Part shown: in pieces, positions 1 through 6,225 of the stretch
Position numbering within the stretch: position 1 is the stretch's first letter
How the letters are laid out: every line of letters begins with the position of its first letter
Source of the DNA: Bacillota bacterium
GTDB lineage: Bacteria > Bacillota > Dehalobacteriia > UBA4068 > UBA4997
Assembly (NCBI GenBank): GCA_017398165.1
Contig: JAFQHB010000119.1
Span: 1-9,944 of the forward strand
Length of the DNA: 9,944 bases
Direction: 5' to 3'
Notes under the pieces: model-generated
The model's input: the letters and a program-made list of their open reading frames with translations, nothing else
The model's database searches: none
What the model was told of the DNA's origin: nothing
Position numbers and translations under genes: made by a program

Positions 1-64
1 AAGGTGGCATAATGTAAATCTGTTGTCTACGACTTCTATGGTTCGAATCCATCTCCCTCCACCA
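1..64 (+). tRNA. tRNA-Tyr (anticodon GTA), 3' part, cut by window start
   Basis: The 3' portion of a class II tRNA is visible: anticodon GTA at 14-16, a long variable arm (GTC/GAC stem at 25-33), the T loop TTCGAAT at 42-48, the acceptor 3' strand TCCCTCC at 54-60, discriminator A61 and an encoded CCA at 62-64. Anticodon GTA with a long variable arm identifies tyrosine. The 5' half lies outside the window. Two stem positions do not pair (T10 with C20 in the anticodon stem, T37 with C53 in the T stem) and loop position 32 is A rather than a pyrimidine, so it may be a degenerate or variant copy. Confidence 0.85.
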
Positions 65-65
65 G

Positions 66-352
66 AAAAAGGACTTGATTATGAAAGTCATTTTTCAACG
101 AAATCCGCCCTATCGGACGGGTGAAATCGCGTTGCGGTGAAATTGCCCTACGGGCAGTGAAATCCGCCTGCGGCGGGTGATGGATTTCATTTCACCATAC
201 CCGCAGGGTTTGATTTCACCTGAGGCGAAGCCGAAGATTTCACCACGAGCGCAGCGAGTGATTTCACTCAAAACCCATCACAAGGGCGAATCCGCAGGTC
301 AATATCCTGCACCACCCAAGCTAACAATAGCGACCAAAGGCAAGTCCTTTTT
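66..352. repeat. 12-base inverted repeat enclosing the first palindromic repeat
   Basis: AAAAAGGACTTG at 66-77, two bases after the tRNA CCA end, is the exact reverse complement of CAAGTCCTTTTT at 341-352, which leads into the second repeat copy. Between the arms lie repeat copy 1 and a 73-base spacer without recognisable coding content. The arms could be the ends of an inserted segment or pair in RNA. A shorter local pairing also exists next to the tRNA (GACTT 72-76 with AAGTC 85-89, flanked by A and T runs), which might act as a tRNA terminator. Confidence 0.55.
85..268 (+). repeat. Nested palindromic repeat, copy 1
   Basis: This 184-base unit is repeated at 342-525 with about six differences. 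It has four left boxes (GAAATC at 100, GTGAAATC at 121, GTGAAATT at 137, TGAAATCC at 158) mirrored in reverse order by four right boxes (GGATTTCA at 182, GATTTCAC at 212, 236 and 260). Short GC-rich segments between boxes form mini-hairpins, for example GCCC-TAC-GGGC near 145-155, ACCC-GCA-GGGT near 199-209 and GGC-GAA-GCC near 223-231. The whole could fold as one long branched stem. No gene fits here. Confidence 0.85.
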
Positions 353-525
353 CAACGAAATCCGCCCTGTCGGACGGGTGAAATCGCGGTGCGGTGAAAT
401 TGCCCTGCGGGCAGTGAAATCCGCCTGCGGCGGGTGATGGATTTCATTTCACCATACCCGCAGGGTTTGATTTCACCTGAGGCAAAGTCGAAGATTTCAC
501 CACGAGCGCAGCGAGTGATTTCACT
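342..525 (+). repeat. Nested palindromic repeat, copy 2
   Basis: Second copy of the unit at 85-268, offset by exactly 257 bases. Differences from copy 1 are scattered single bases (for example GTCC for GTCA at the left, CCCTGTC for CCCTATC, GCAAAGTC for GCGAAGCC). All mirrored GTGAAAT/ATTTCAC boxes are kept. It ends 33 bases before the start of the four-helix-bundle gene at 559, so it forms that gene's upstream region. Confidence 0.85.
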
Positions 526-558
526 GAGCACTACCATAATATATCGAGGTTTTTTATA

Positions 559-903
559 ATGACCGAAAGCAAGCTCGCCATCCTCTCTATGGACTTCGCA
601 GTCAAAGTGCTGAAGCTCTGCGAGAATATCAAAGGGCATTACTCTCTCATAAACCAGCTCGAACGCAGTGCCACCAGCATTGGTGCCAATATTCGCGAAG
701 CCAATTATGCCCACGGCAAGGCCGACTTTATCGCTAAGCTGCAGATTTCCCTAAAGGAATGTTACGAAACCGAATACTGGCTGGAGCTGATGCAAAAAGC
801 AGAAATTATTACCGATACAGCAACGAACTCCCTGCTGCACGATTGCGGTACTATCCGCAGGATCCTGATCGCTTCCATCAACACTGCAAAAGCAAGGCGG
901 TGA
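559..903 (+). CDS. Four-helix-bundle protein, 23S rRNA intervening sequence (IVP) family
   Basis: This 114-residue protein matches the 23S rRNA IVP / four-helix-bundle family (related in fold to the Avd accessory protein of diversity-generating retroelements). Seen directly: the family core from about residue 36, RSATSIGANIREA, then a Phe-Ile-x-x-Leu stretch and the E-x-x-ETEYWL segment at about 67-75, with helix-friendly composition throughout. Family members were first seen inside insertions of 23S rRNA genes; most, like this one, stand alone and have no proven biochemical role. The ATG follows a modest GAGG at 545-548. The gene sits just after two nested palindromic repeats and overlaps the next gene by four bases (GTGA at 900-903), so the two are probably translated together. 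No reverse transcriptase or variable repeat is nearby, so a retroelement role is not supported. Confidence 0.88.
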   Translation: MTESKLAILSMDFAVKVLKLCENIKGHYSLINQLERSATSIGANIREANYAHGKADFIAKLQISLKECYETEYWLELMQKAEIITDTATNSLLHDCGTIRRILIASINTAKARR

Positions 904-1286
904 CCATCATCCAAAAGACCCTCAGAAAGTTTTATGCCGTGCTGTTCTGCGTCCTGCTGGTTATAGAGGTCGGCATCGCCCTCTTCGTCAGGGATGCTTT
1001 CATCCGCCCGTATGTCGGCGATATGCTGGTAACGGTGCTGATATGCTGCTTCATCCGCATCTTCCTGCCCACCAAGGTACGCGCCCTGCCACTCTATGTT
1101 TTCGCCTTTGCCGCCGCTGTAGAGACCGGTCAGTACTTTGACTTTGTGCAGCTTATCGGGCTGGCCGACAATCGCTTTTTCTCCATACTGCTGGGCAGGA
1201 CGTTCTCTGCCGCCGACCTGGTCTGCTATGCGGCAGGCTGCCTTGCGTTCTTCCTGCTGGAGAGTGCCATCCGAAGAAACACCTGA
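900..1286 (+). CDS. DUF2809 family small membrane protein
   Basis: A 128-residue integral membrane protein recognised as DUF2809 from its hallmark FIRPYVGDMLVTVLICCFIR (residues 34-53), followed by LPLYVFAFAAAVETGQYF and a NRFFSILLGRTF segment. Hydrophobic spans fall at about 11-30, 41-56, 63-79 and 108-124, giving probably four helices. The family's function is unknown. I place the start at GTG 900, which overlaps the stop of the preceding gene as GTGA and has AAGG at 894-897 close upstream; the reading frame stays open farther upstream, but that part lies within the four-helix-bundle gene and is not membrane-like. The length suits the family. A terminator follows eight bases after the stop, so the pair forms a short two-gene unit. 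Confidence 0.85.
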   Translation: MTIIQKTLRKFYAVLFCVLLVIEVGIALFVRDAFIRPYVGDMLVTVLICCFIRIFLPTKVRALPLYVFAFAAAVETGQYFDFVQLIGLADNRFFSILLGRTFSAADLVCYAAGCLAFFLLESAIRRNT

Positions 1287-1293
1287 CATTTGC

Positions 1294-1330
1294 CCCCTGC
1301 GAATTTGCCATATCCGCAGGGGACTTTTTT
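1294..1330 (+). terminator. Rho-independent terminator after the DUF2809 gene
   Basis: CCCCTGCG (1294-1301) pairs perfectly with CGCAGGGG (1315-1322), followed by ACTTTTTT. It ends the two-gene unit begun at 559. Confidence 0.85.
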
Positions 1331-1416
1331 ATGCCTGCCCGCCTACTCCGCCTCTCGCTCGGTCAACAATTCCGCCAATTTGACATTCAGTGATTGTCGA
1401 AAATAAGAAATCTGTG

Positions 1417-1425
1417 TGCTATAAT
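1417..1425 (+). promoter_or_regulatory. Extended -10 promoter inside the 315-base element
   Basis: TGCTATAAT is a perfect extended -10 box. The best -35 candidate, TTGTCG at 1394-1399, is 20 bases away, longer than ideal, but extended -10 promoters tolerate a weak -35. Transcription would start near 1432 and run through the hairpin-rich stretch, so it may drive a small structured RNA or the DUF6809 gene at 1713. Confidence 0.5.
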
Positions 1426-1563
1426 TTATCGGAAACCTATTAGTTTTTTTGGAGAGTACCACGCCCGGAAGTCCCCGTCAACCCACCCACTACCCTTTCA
1501 CCCTTACGGGCACAGGCGGGCACTTCCGCCCCTGTCGGGGCTCCTTGCCACCCTTTTATTGAA

Positions 1564-1650
1564 AGTTTTTACCCCGCTCGTGCAGGCTGGATGCTGCGCC
1601 CTTACAGGGCTGGCATCTGCGCTGCACGAGCGGGGCAGGTAGAAAAAACT
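1564..1650 (+). other. Long compound hairpin
   Basis: CCCCGCTCGTGCAG (1572-1585) pairs perfectly over 14 bases with 1622-1635. An inner stem GATGC/GCATC (1590-1594, 1613-1617) encloses GCCCT-TAC-AGGGC (1598-1610), and an outer stem AGTTTTT/AAAAACT (1564-1570, 1644-1650) closes it after an internal loop. There is no T-run directly after the main stem on the plus strand, so it is not a simple terminator for that strand. It could be a folded RNA domain or the core of the surrounding element. Confidence 0.7.
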
Positions 1651-1712
1651 ACTTAGGTTTGATATTAACCCGACATTCACTGAATGTCAAATACTGCAAG
1701 GAGGAAAGAGAA

Positions 1713-1997
1713 ATGAAAACCGAAACTATTGCCCGGCTTTGGGGCGGCGATCTTGAGCCTATCAGGTATTTGGGGGCAAACGATGCCGAGATAAAGAAAC
1801 TCCTGAGCAAGCAGGAGCACAACCGCCAAATCCTCGAAGCGGTGCTCGACGCAAACGCCAAAACGCTGCTCGACAAATACGTTGACAGCGCCGATGATTA
1901 CGCAGGCGCCCTCACCGAACAATCCTTCTGCGACGGCTTCTGCCTCGGCATCCGCATTATGGTCGAAGCCCTCGCCGGCTCCGAACAAATCATCTGA
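1713..1997 (+). CDS. DUF6809 family protein
   Basis: This small soluble protein of 94 residues resembles the DUF6809 family, widespread in Clostridia and without known function. Supporting features are the N-terminal ARLWGGDLEPIRYL-type opening, a charged helical middle (about 24-60, with paired Lys/Glu and a LLDKYVDSADDY stretch) and the C-terminal FCDGFCLGIRIMVEAL motif (residues 72-87). The ATG at 1713 has an ideal AAGGAGG at 1698-1704, eight bases upstream; the longer frame from 1659 runs through a palindrome and is unlikely to be translated. The palindrome GACATTCA-C-TGAATGTC (1672-1688) lies just before the RBS and could be an operator or the end of the upstream element. A two-way terminator follows. 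Confidence 0.75.
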   Translation: MKTETIARLWGGDLEPIRYLGANDAEIKKLLSKQEHNRQILEAVLDANAKTLLDKYVDSADDYAGALTEQSFCDGFCLGIRIMVEALAGSEQII

Positions 1998-2004
1998 CTC
2001 CACC

Positions 2005-2058
2005 AAAAAAATCCGAACCTTGCTCCCCAACAGCAAGGTTCGGATTTTTCGATTTTTT
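2005..2058. terminator. Bidirectional terminator
   Basis: An 18-base perfect stem (AAAAATCCGAACCTTGCT at 2007-2024 with 2032-2049) around a seven-base loop has T-runs on both strands, so it can end the DUF6809 gene from the left and the minus-strand membrane protein gene (stop at 2083) from the right. Confidence 0.93.
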
Positions 2059-2082
2059 ATTATCACCGACAATGGCGACAGA

Positions 2083-2466
2083 TCAGTTCCCTTTCCTGGC
2101 CGCCGCAAACTTAAAGCCATTCACCGCGCCCAGCACCACGCAGGAGCCCAGCAGCAGCAAAATGTAAAATACCAGCGCCAGCCCGCTGCCCAGGCTGACA
2201 GCCCCGGCGCTGACATCCGGCACTACTCTATCCAGCAGCACAAACTGCAGCAGAGTGCAGATCATATACGCCGCCACCGGGCCTTTGGGGATGACGCGCC
2301 GCCGATAAAGCACCAGCAGCACCACAAAATATACCGCCATCAGCGCCAGCACACAGCCCAGGAAGGCATCGGGATAATCCGCCAGAGCCACCGTAGTCAC
2401 CACCAGCATCAGCAAATGAAACAACACCGTCAACAAAGTAAATTTACGCTCCAGCCAATTCTTCAT
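2083..2466 (-). CDS. Small four-helix membrane protein, unknown family
   Basis: I do not recognise this 127-residue protein. It is clearly an integral membrane protein, with hydrophobic segments at about 9-29, 33-54, 62-78 and 90-116, a basic RRR cluster at 55-57 on the side expected for the cytoplasm, and a basic tail ending AAARKGN. The start is chosen at ATG 2466 because AGGGAG (2475-2480) lies eight bases upstream; the ATG at 2472 would sit only two bases from that site. It has its own promoter (2559-2587) and shares the bidirectional terminator at 2005-2058. It is separated from the transporter operon by that operon's terminator, so no functional link with it is implied. Confidence 0.75.
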   Translation of the reverse strand: MKNWLERKFTLLTVLFHLLMLVVTTVALADYPDAFLGCVLALMAVYFVVLLVLYRRRVIPKGPVAAYMICTLLQFVLLDRVVPDVSAGAVSLGSGLALVFYILLLLGSCVVLGAVNGFKFAAARKGN

Positions 2467-2558
2467 CACCATATCTCCCTGTCTGCAGCAACGCCAAGAT
2501 TCGCTATAACACCCGCTCGGCGGGCGTTGCGGCGGCCTGTCAGCCACCTGTTGTCTCC

Positions 2559-2587
2559 AGTTTAACACATCCGCCCGCTCTTTGCAA
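2559..2587 (-). promoter_or_regulatory. Promoter of the small membrane protein gene
   Basis: On the minus strand TTGCAA (2587-2582) and TAAACT (2564-2559) are spaced by exactly 17 bases, and the -10 box is preceded by TGT (extended -10). It leaves a leader of roughly 85 bases with a small CCCGC-TCG-GCGGG hairpin. The -10 match is moderate. Confidence 0.5.
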
Positions 2588-2608
2588 GACTCCCGGGCCG
2601 CCCCGCCC

Positions 2609-2643
2609 AAAAAAGCCCCGGCGTTTCCGATAGCGCCGGGGCT
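2609..2643 (-). terminator. Terminator of the liv operon
   Basis: On the minus strand AGCCCCGGCG (2643-2634) pairs perfectly over ten bases with CGCCGGGGCT (2623-2614), followed by a T-run at 2614-2609. It lies 25 bases after the livF stop. Confidence 0.93.
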
Positions 2644-2668
2644 TGATTTTATGCAGTCATACAATCGG

Positions 2669-3367
2669 CTATTTGCCGAGGTAAGCCTTCTTGATGCGGT
2701 CATCCCGCAGCAATTCACGGCCGGGGCCTGTCATAGTGATGCGCCCGGTCTCCAGCACGTAGGCGATATCCGCAGTATGCAGTGCCATATTGGCGTTCTG
2801 CTCGATCAGCAGTACCGTCACACCCTGACGGTTGATCTCCTTGATAATGTCAAAGATACCTTTAACGATCAGCGGAGCCAGACCCAGAGAGGGTTCATCC
2901 ATCATAATGATCTTCGGCTTGCCCATCAGCGCACGGCCCACAGCCAGCATCTGCTGCTCGCCGCCGGAGAGCGTACCGGCAGCCTGCCAGGAGCGTTCCT
3001 CCAGACGGGGGAAGAGATCATATACCCAGCGGATATCCTCCGAGAGATCATCGCTGCGCAGATAGGCACCGATCTTCAGATTCTCCAATACCGTCATATC
3101 GGGGAAAACCCGCCGACCCTCCGGCACCAGAGTGATACCGCGCTTGACGATCTCATTGGTGGGCTTGCCGATCAGCTCCTCACCATTATACTGGATAGAG
3201 CCCTCGCGCGGCTTCAGCAGGCCGGCGATAGAACGCAGCGTGGTGGATTTACCCGCGCCGTTGGCGCCGATCAGCGTCACGATAGAGCCGTCGGGCACTT
3301 CAAAGGAGATGTCGCGTACGGCCTCAATACCGCCGTAATTGACCGACAGATGTTCAATCTTCAGCAT
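2669..3367 (-). CDS. livF: Branched-chain amino acid ABC transporter ATP-binding protein LivF
   Basis: One of the two cytoplasmic ATPases that drive the Liv (HAAT-family) importer. In the 232-residue form, Walker A GANGAGKST is at 34-42, signature LSGGEQ at 133-138, Walker B IIMMDE at 153-158 and D-loop SLGL at 160-163. Two family traits separate LivF from LivG: the Q-loop reads VPEGRR (Glu83 for Gln) and the switch reads IEQN (Gln190 for His). The C-terminus ends KKAYLGK, typical of LivF. I choose ATG 3367, since GGGGGTGA lies a suitable distance upstream and family members begin MLKI; an in-frame GTG at 3373 would add two residues. It overlaps the end of livG by 14 bases, implying translational coupling, and is followed by the operon terminator. 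Confidence 0.96.
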   Translation of the reverse strand: MLKIEHLSVNYGGIEAVRDISFEVPDGSIVTLIGANGAGKSTTLRSIAGLLKPREGSIQYNGEELIGKPTNEIVKRGITLVPEGRRVFPDMTVLENLKIGAYLRSDDLSEDIRWVYDLFPRLEERSWQAAGTLSGGEQQMLAVGRALMGKPKIIMMDEPSLGLAPLIVKGIFDIIKEINRQGVTVLLIEQNANMALHTADIAYVLETGRITMTGPGRELLRDDRIKKAYLGK

Positions 3368-4202
3368 CTTCACTCACCCCCAGATAAGCCTCGATAACGC
3401 GCGGATCGTTGCTTACTTCCTCCGGCGTACCCTGCGCGATCAGGCGGCCAAAATCCAATACGTAGATCTGATCGGAGATCTGCATTACCAGATCCATATG
3501 GTGCTCGATCATAAAGATCGAAAGATCATACTGATCCTTGATCTGCACGATAAAATCGGTCAGCTCCTGCGTCTCCTGCGGGTTCATACCGGCAGCAGGC
3601 TCATCCAGCAGCAGCAGCTTGGGTTCGGTCGCCAGCGCACGGGCGATCTCCAGACGGCGCTGGATACCATAAGGCAGCGAACCGGCAATATCGTCCTTCA
3701 AATGCTGCAGATTCTGGATCTCCAGCAGCTCCATAGCGGCACGACGCATACGCTGCTCTTCCTTATAATTCAGGCGGAAGGTCGCACTGAAAATATTCTG
3801 TTTGGCACGCATATGCATCGCGATCAATACGTTATCAAGAACCGTCAGCTCCGAGAACAGGCGAATGTTCTGGAAAGTACGGGCGATACCCAGCTTGGCG
3901 ATAGCATCGGGCGATTTCACCATCGTGTGCTTATACATACCCATATTCTCGCCCTTATAAGCCTTGGCCATCTTGCCGGTGGGATGGTTCTGCAGCATCA
4001 TCTGCCCCTGGAAATCCACCCGGCCGTTGGTCGGCTCATACACGCCGGTGATGACGTTAAATGCGGTAGTCTTACCGGCGCCGTTGGGGCCGATCAGCGC
4101 CACGATCTCACCCTTGCCGACATCCAGTGTCAGGTTGTTCACCGCCACTACGCCGCCAAACTGCATAGTAATATTCTCAACGTGCAGTATATTCTCACTC
4201 AT
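3354..4202 (-). CDS. livG: Branched-chain amino acid ABC transporter ATP-binding protein LivG
   Basis: Second ATPase of the Liv importer, 282 residues. Walker A GPNGAGKT at 38-45, Q-loop TFQNIRLF with Gln111, a LivG-type signature LPYGIQRRLEIARAL at 176-190 in place of LSGGQ, Walker B LLLLDEP at 196-202, and the switch IEHH with His234. It ends with the IEAYLG element usual for the family. It is longer than Escherichia coli LivG (255 residues); the extra 25 or so lie between the first strands and the Q-loop (about 66-100, rich in Met, Lys and His). It begins two bases after the livM stop, with AAAGGGGG as RBS, and overlaps livF. All this marks one cotranscribed operon. Confidence 0.96.
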   Translation of the reverse strand: MSENILHVENITMQFGGVVAVNNLTLDVGKGEIVALIGPNGAGKTTAFNVITGVYEPTNGRVDFQGQMMLQNHPTGKMAKAYKGENMGMYKHTMVKSPDAIAKLGIARTFQNIRLFSELTVLDNVLIAMHMRAKQNIFSATFRLNYKEEQRMRRAAMELLEIQNLQHLKDDIAGSLPYGIQRRLEIARALATEPKLLLLDEPAAGMNPQETQELTDFIVQIKDQYDLSIFMIEHHMDLVMQISDQIYVLDFGRLIAQGTPEEVSNDPRVIEAYLGVSEDAED

Positions 4203-4204
4203 GG

Positions 4205-5275
4205 CTATTTGGCCCCCTTTCCGGCTTTGGAGCGCCCTTTGGTAAAGAAGCGATAAATACCCTCAATAGAGAATTCTTTGGTGCCCATAATGCCCTTGCG
4301 GTAGAAAAGTACCACAAACATAATGATAACCGAGAATACTACCATACGGAAGCCGGGGCGCAGGAAAGGCACCTGCATACCGCCGATGAACTGAGCCTCA
4401 TCCAGGAAGCGCAGCCACCACTCCGAGCTGGCAATAAAGAGGAACGATGCGATGACAGAGCCGGTAACCGAACCAATACCGCCGATAACCACGATCAGCA
4501 GGATCTCATAAGTCATCGCCGAGGTAAATGCACGCGCCTGCACCATCATCTGGAACATAGCCAGCAGCGCACCGCCGATACCGGCGAAGAATGCCGAGGT
4601 CACCAGCGCCATCTCCTTATGCATAAAGAGATTGATGCCCATAGCCTCAGCCGCGATCTCATCATCACGGATAGCCTTAAAGGCACGGCCGTAAGAAGAA
4701 TTGATCAGCAGACAAATAACAGCAATACAGATACCCGATACTATGAACGGGAACAGTGTCGAATGAAACACCGGGAAAGAACGCAGCAGGTTGGAGCCAT
4801 TAGTGATCGGACCCAGCTTATCGTACTGCACGATAGCACGGATGATCTCGGCAAAGCCCAGCGTAGCGATAGCCAGATAGTCGCCTTTCATACGCAATAC
4901 CGGCAGGCCGATCAAAAAGGCACAGATGCCGGCGGCCACACCGGCCAGGATCATCGCCACCGGTACCGGCAGCGCGAAATCAATGATACCACCGTCATAA
5001 TACTGATAAACGGCAGCACGGGATTCCGGCGGGATAGTCAGCACTGCATAGGTATAGGCGCCGATCAGCATAAAGCCCGCCTGACCCAGCGAGAACAGGC
5101 CGGTAAAACCGTTCAGCAGGTTCAGCGATACTGCGATCAGAGAATAAATCGCGCCTTTCTGCAAGACGGTAAAGATGATAGAATTGGCGGGCAGTATTTG
5201 CTCCAGCATATACAGGCCGCCCAGCAGCAGCAGGATCAGGACTGCCGCGATAGACCATTTTACTTTGGGATTCAT
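4205..5275 (-). CDS. livM: Branched-chain amino acid ABC transporter permease LivM
   Basis: Membrane permease subunit that pairs with LivH to form the amino acid channel. It has 356 residues and many hydrophobic segments (first at about 8-25). Family signatures are SLNLLNGFTGLFSLGQAGF (50-68), GDYLAIATLGFAEIIR (131-146), the cytoplasmic coupling loop GRAFKAIRDDEIAAEAMGIN (196-215) that contacts the ATPases, and IVVIGGIGSVTGSVIASFLF (261-280). The start is ATG 5275, preceded by GGAGAAGG nine bases upstream and four bases after the livH stop; a longer frame beginning MARNRRRR reads into livH and is not used. The basic C-terminal tail (KGRSKAGKGAK) is probably cytoplasmic. Confidence 0.95.
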   Translation of the reverse strand: MNPKVKWSIAAVLILLLLGGLYMLEQILPANSIIFTVLQKGAIYSLIAVSLNLLNGFTGLFSLGQAGFMLIGAYTYAVLTIPPESRAAVYQYYDGGIIDFALPVPVAMILAGVAAGICAFLIGLPVLRMKGDYLAIATLGFAEIIRAIVQYDKLGPITNGSNLLRSFPVFHSTLFPFIVSGICIAVICLLINSSYGRAFKAIRDDEIAAEAMGINLFMHKEMALVTSAFFAGIGGALLAMFQMMVQARAFTSAMTYEILLIVVIGGIGSVTGSVIASFLFIASSEWWLRFLDEAQFIGGMQVPFLRPGFRMVVFSVIIMFVVLFYRKGIMGTKEFSIEGIYRFFTKGRSKAGKGAK

Positions 5276-5279
5276 ACGC

Positions 5280-6164
5280 TCACACCTTCTCCGTCTGTTT
5301 CTCGCCAAACAAACCGGAGGGACGGAAGATCAGCACGACGATCAGCAGCACGAAAGTAAACGCATCACTGAAAGTGGTATATCCCAACGATTTGATGATA
5401 TTCTCACAAATACCGATAATAAAAGCACCAATAACAGCACCGGGGATCGAACCGATACCGCCAAATCCCGCCGCTACGAAAGCCTTCAGACCGGGCATCG
5501 CACCGATGATAGGCGTAACGGTGGGGTATCTGGTAAAGAACAGGATCGAACCGACAGCCGCCAGGAACGAACCGATAACAAAAGTCATACTGATGACGTT
5601 ATTGATCTTGATACCCATCAGCTGAGCCGTCTCAAAATCACGCGAGACCGCACGCATAGCCATACCCACCTTGGTGTATTTGATCAGGAAAACCAGTGCG
5701 ATGATCAAAATGAGCGTCAACACCGGAGTCAGCAGAGTGATCCACGAAGTGCTGACCGAACCGATCTTGATGGTCTCGCTGATGAAAGGGATTGTGGGAT
5801 AGCTGCGCGGCAGACCGCCGGTATAATAAGTAGCAAAATTCTGCAGCAGGTACGAAACGCCAATGGCCGAGATCATAATCGACATACGCGGCGCCTGACG
5901 CAGCGGCTTGTAAGCGATCCTCTCGACAGCGACGCCGAGGATGACTGTCAGCAGCAAAGTCAGCGGGATAGAAACATAAAGCGGCATACTGGCCGAGGTA
6001 TATACCATAAAGAAACCGGCCGCCATAAAAATATCACCGTGGGCAAAGTTGATCAAACGCAAAATGCCGTATACCATCGTATAGCCGATAGCGATCAGCG
6101 CGTACTGGCCGCCCACCGAGACCCCAGCCAAGAGCTGCTGGATATAATATGCAAGGTTATCCAT
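5280..6164 (-). CDS. livH: Branched-chain amino acid ABC transporter permease LivH
   Basis: Membrane permease partner of LivM, 294 residues. The strongest signature is ALIAIGYTMVYGILRLINFA (22-41) followed by HGD; also seen are the coupling loop MRAVSRDFETAQLMGI (170-185), AAGFGGIGSIPGAVIGAF (231-248) and the terminal RPSGLFG (281-287). I choose ATG 6164 because GGAG lies about seven bases upstream and the protein then begins like known LivH proteins; an ATG at 6176 would add four residues with a poorer RBS. The gene starts the packed livHMGF group and is separated from livJ by a structured 238-base gap, with no good separate promoter seen there, so it probably depends on readthrough from livJ. 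Confidence 0.95.
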   Translation of the reverse strand: MDNLAYYIQQLLAGVSVGGQYALIAIGYTMVYGILRLINFAHGDIFMAAGFFMVYTSASMPLYVSIPLTLLLTVILGVAVERIAYKPLRQAPRMSIMISAIGVSYLLQNFATYYTGGLPRSYPTIPFISETIKIGSVSTSWITLLTPVLTLILIIALVFLIKYTKVGMAMRAVSRDFETAQLMGIKINNVISMTFVIGSFLAAVGSILFFTRYPTVTPIIGAMPGLKAFVAAGFGGIGSIPGAVIGAFIIGICENIIKSLGYTTFSDAFTFVLLIVVLIFRPSGLFGEKQTEKV

Positions 6165-6203
6165 TGCGATCTCCATTTTTCTTCAATATAGCTTATTTTG
6201 GGC

Positions 6204-6225
6204 AAAAAACCGGCAGAGCCTCTGC
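6204..6225 (-). terminator. Second hairpin with T-run before livH
   Basis: On the minus strand GCAGAG-G-CTCTGC (6225-6213) is a perfect palindrome followed by CGGTTTTTT (to 6204). Realistically four base pairs close a five-base loop. It follows the stronger hairpin at 6229-6283, and its 3' arm can instead pair with 6308-6319. It may act as a weak terminator or attenuator. Confidence 0.5.

Larger units (their letters stand above)
1378..1692. mobile_element. Putative MITE-like element with terminal inverted repeats
   Basis: The left end (1378-1399, beginning ATTTGACATTCAGTGA) is the reverse complement of the right end (1671-1692) with one mismatch over about 22 bases. Each end is itself near-palindromic (GACATTCA-N-TGAATGTC at the right). 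The 315 bases between carry no convincing gene but are rich in hairpins: CGGAAGT 1466-1472 with ACTTCCG 1522-1528, CCCGT/ACGGG at 1474-1478/1506-1510, GCCCC-TGTC-GGGGC at 1528-1541 and a long stem at 1564-1650. Matching ends, small size and no coding suggest a non-autonomous element. I see no clear target-site duplication. The alternative is two operator copies flanking a structured RNA. Confidence 0.5.

Noticed and set aside
177..437. Open frame of 86 codons across the palindromic repeats
   Set aside because: It consists of repeat sequence read through both copies and lacks an RBS and protein-like composition.
85..525. CRISPR array
   Set aside because: There are only two long, internally palindromic copies with one spacer and no cas genes.
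352..714. Minus-strand open frame of 120 codons
   Set aside because: It spans repeat copy 2 and the antisense of the four-helix-bundle gene.
559..903. Avd accessory protein of a diversity-generating retroelement
   Set aside because: The fold family is related, but no reverse transcriptase, template repeat or variable target gene lies in the window.
1394..1642. Open frame of 82 codons inside the 315-base element
   Set aside because: It crosses several hairpins, has Pro/His-rich irregular composition and no RBS.
2467..2718. Upstream extension of the small membrane protein frame
   Set aside because: It contains the liv operon terminator and the gene's own promoter, and an RBS supports the start at 2466.
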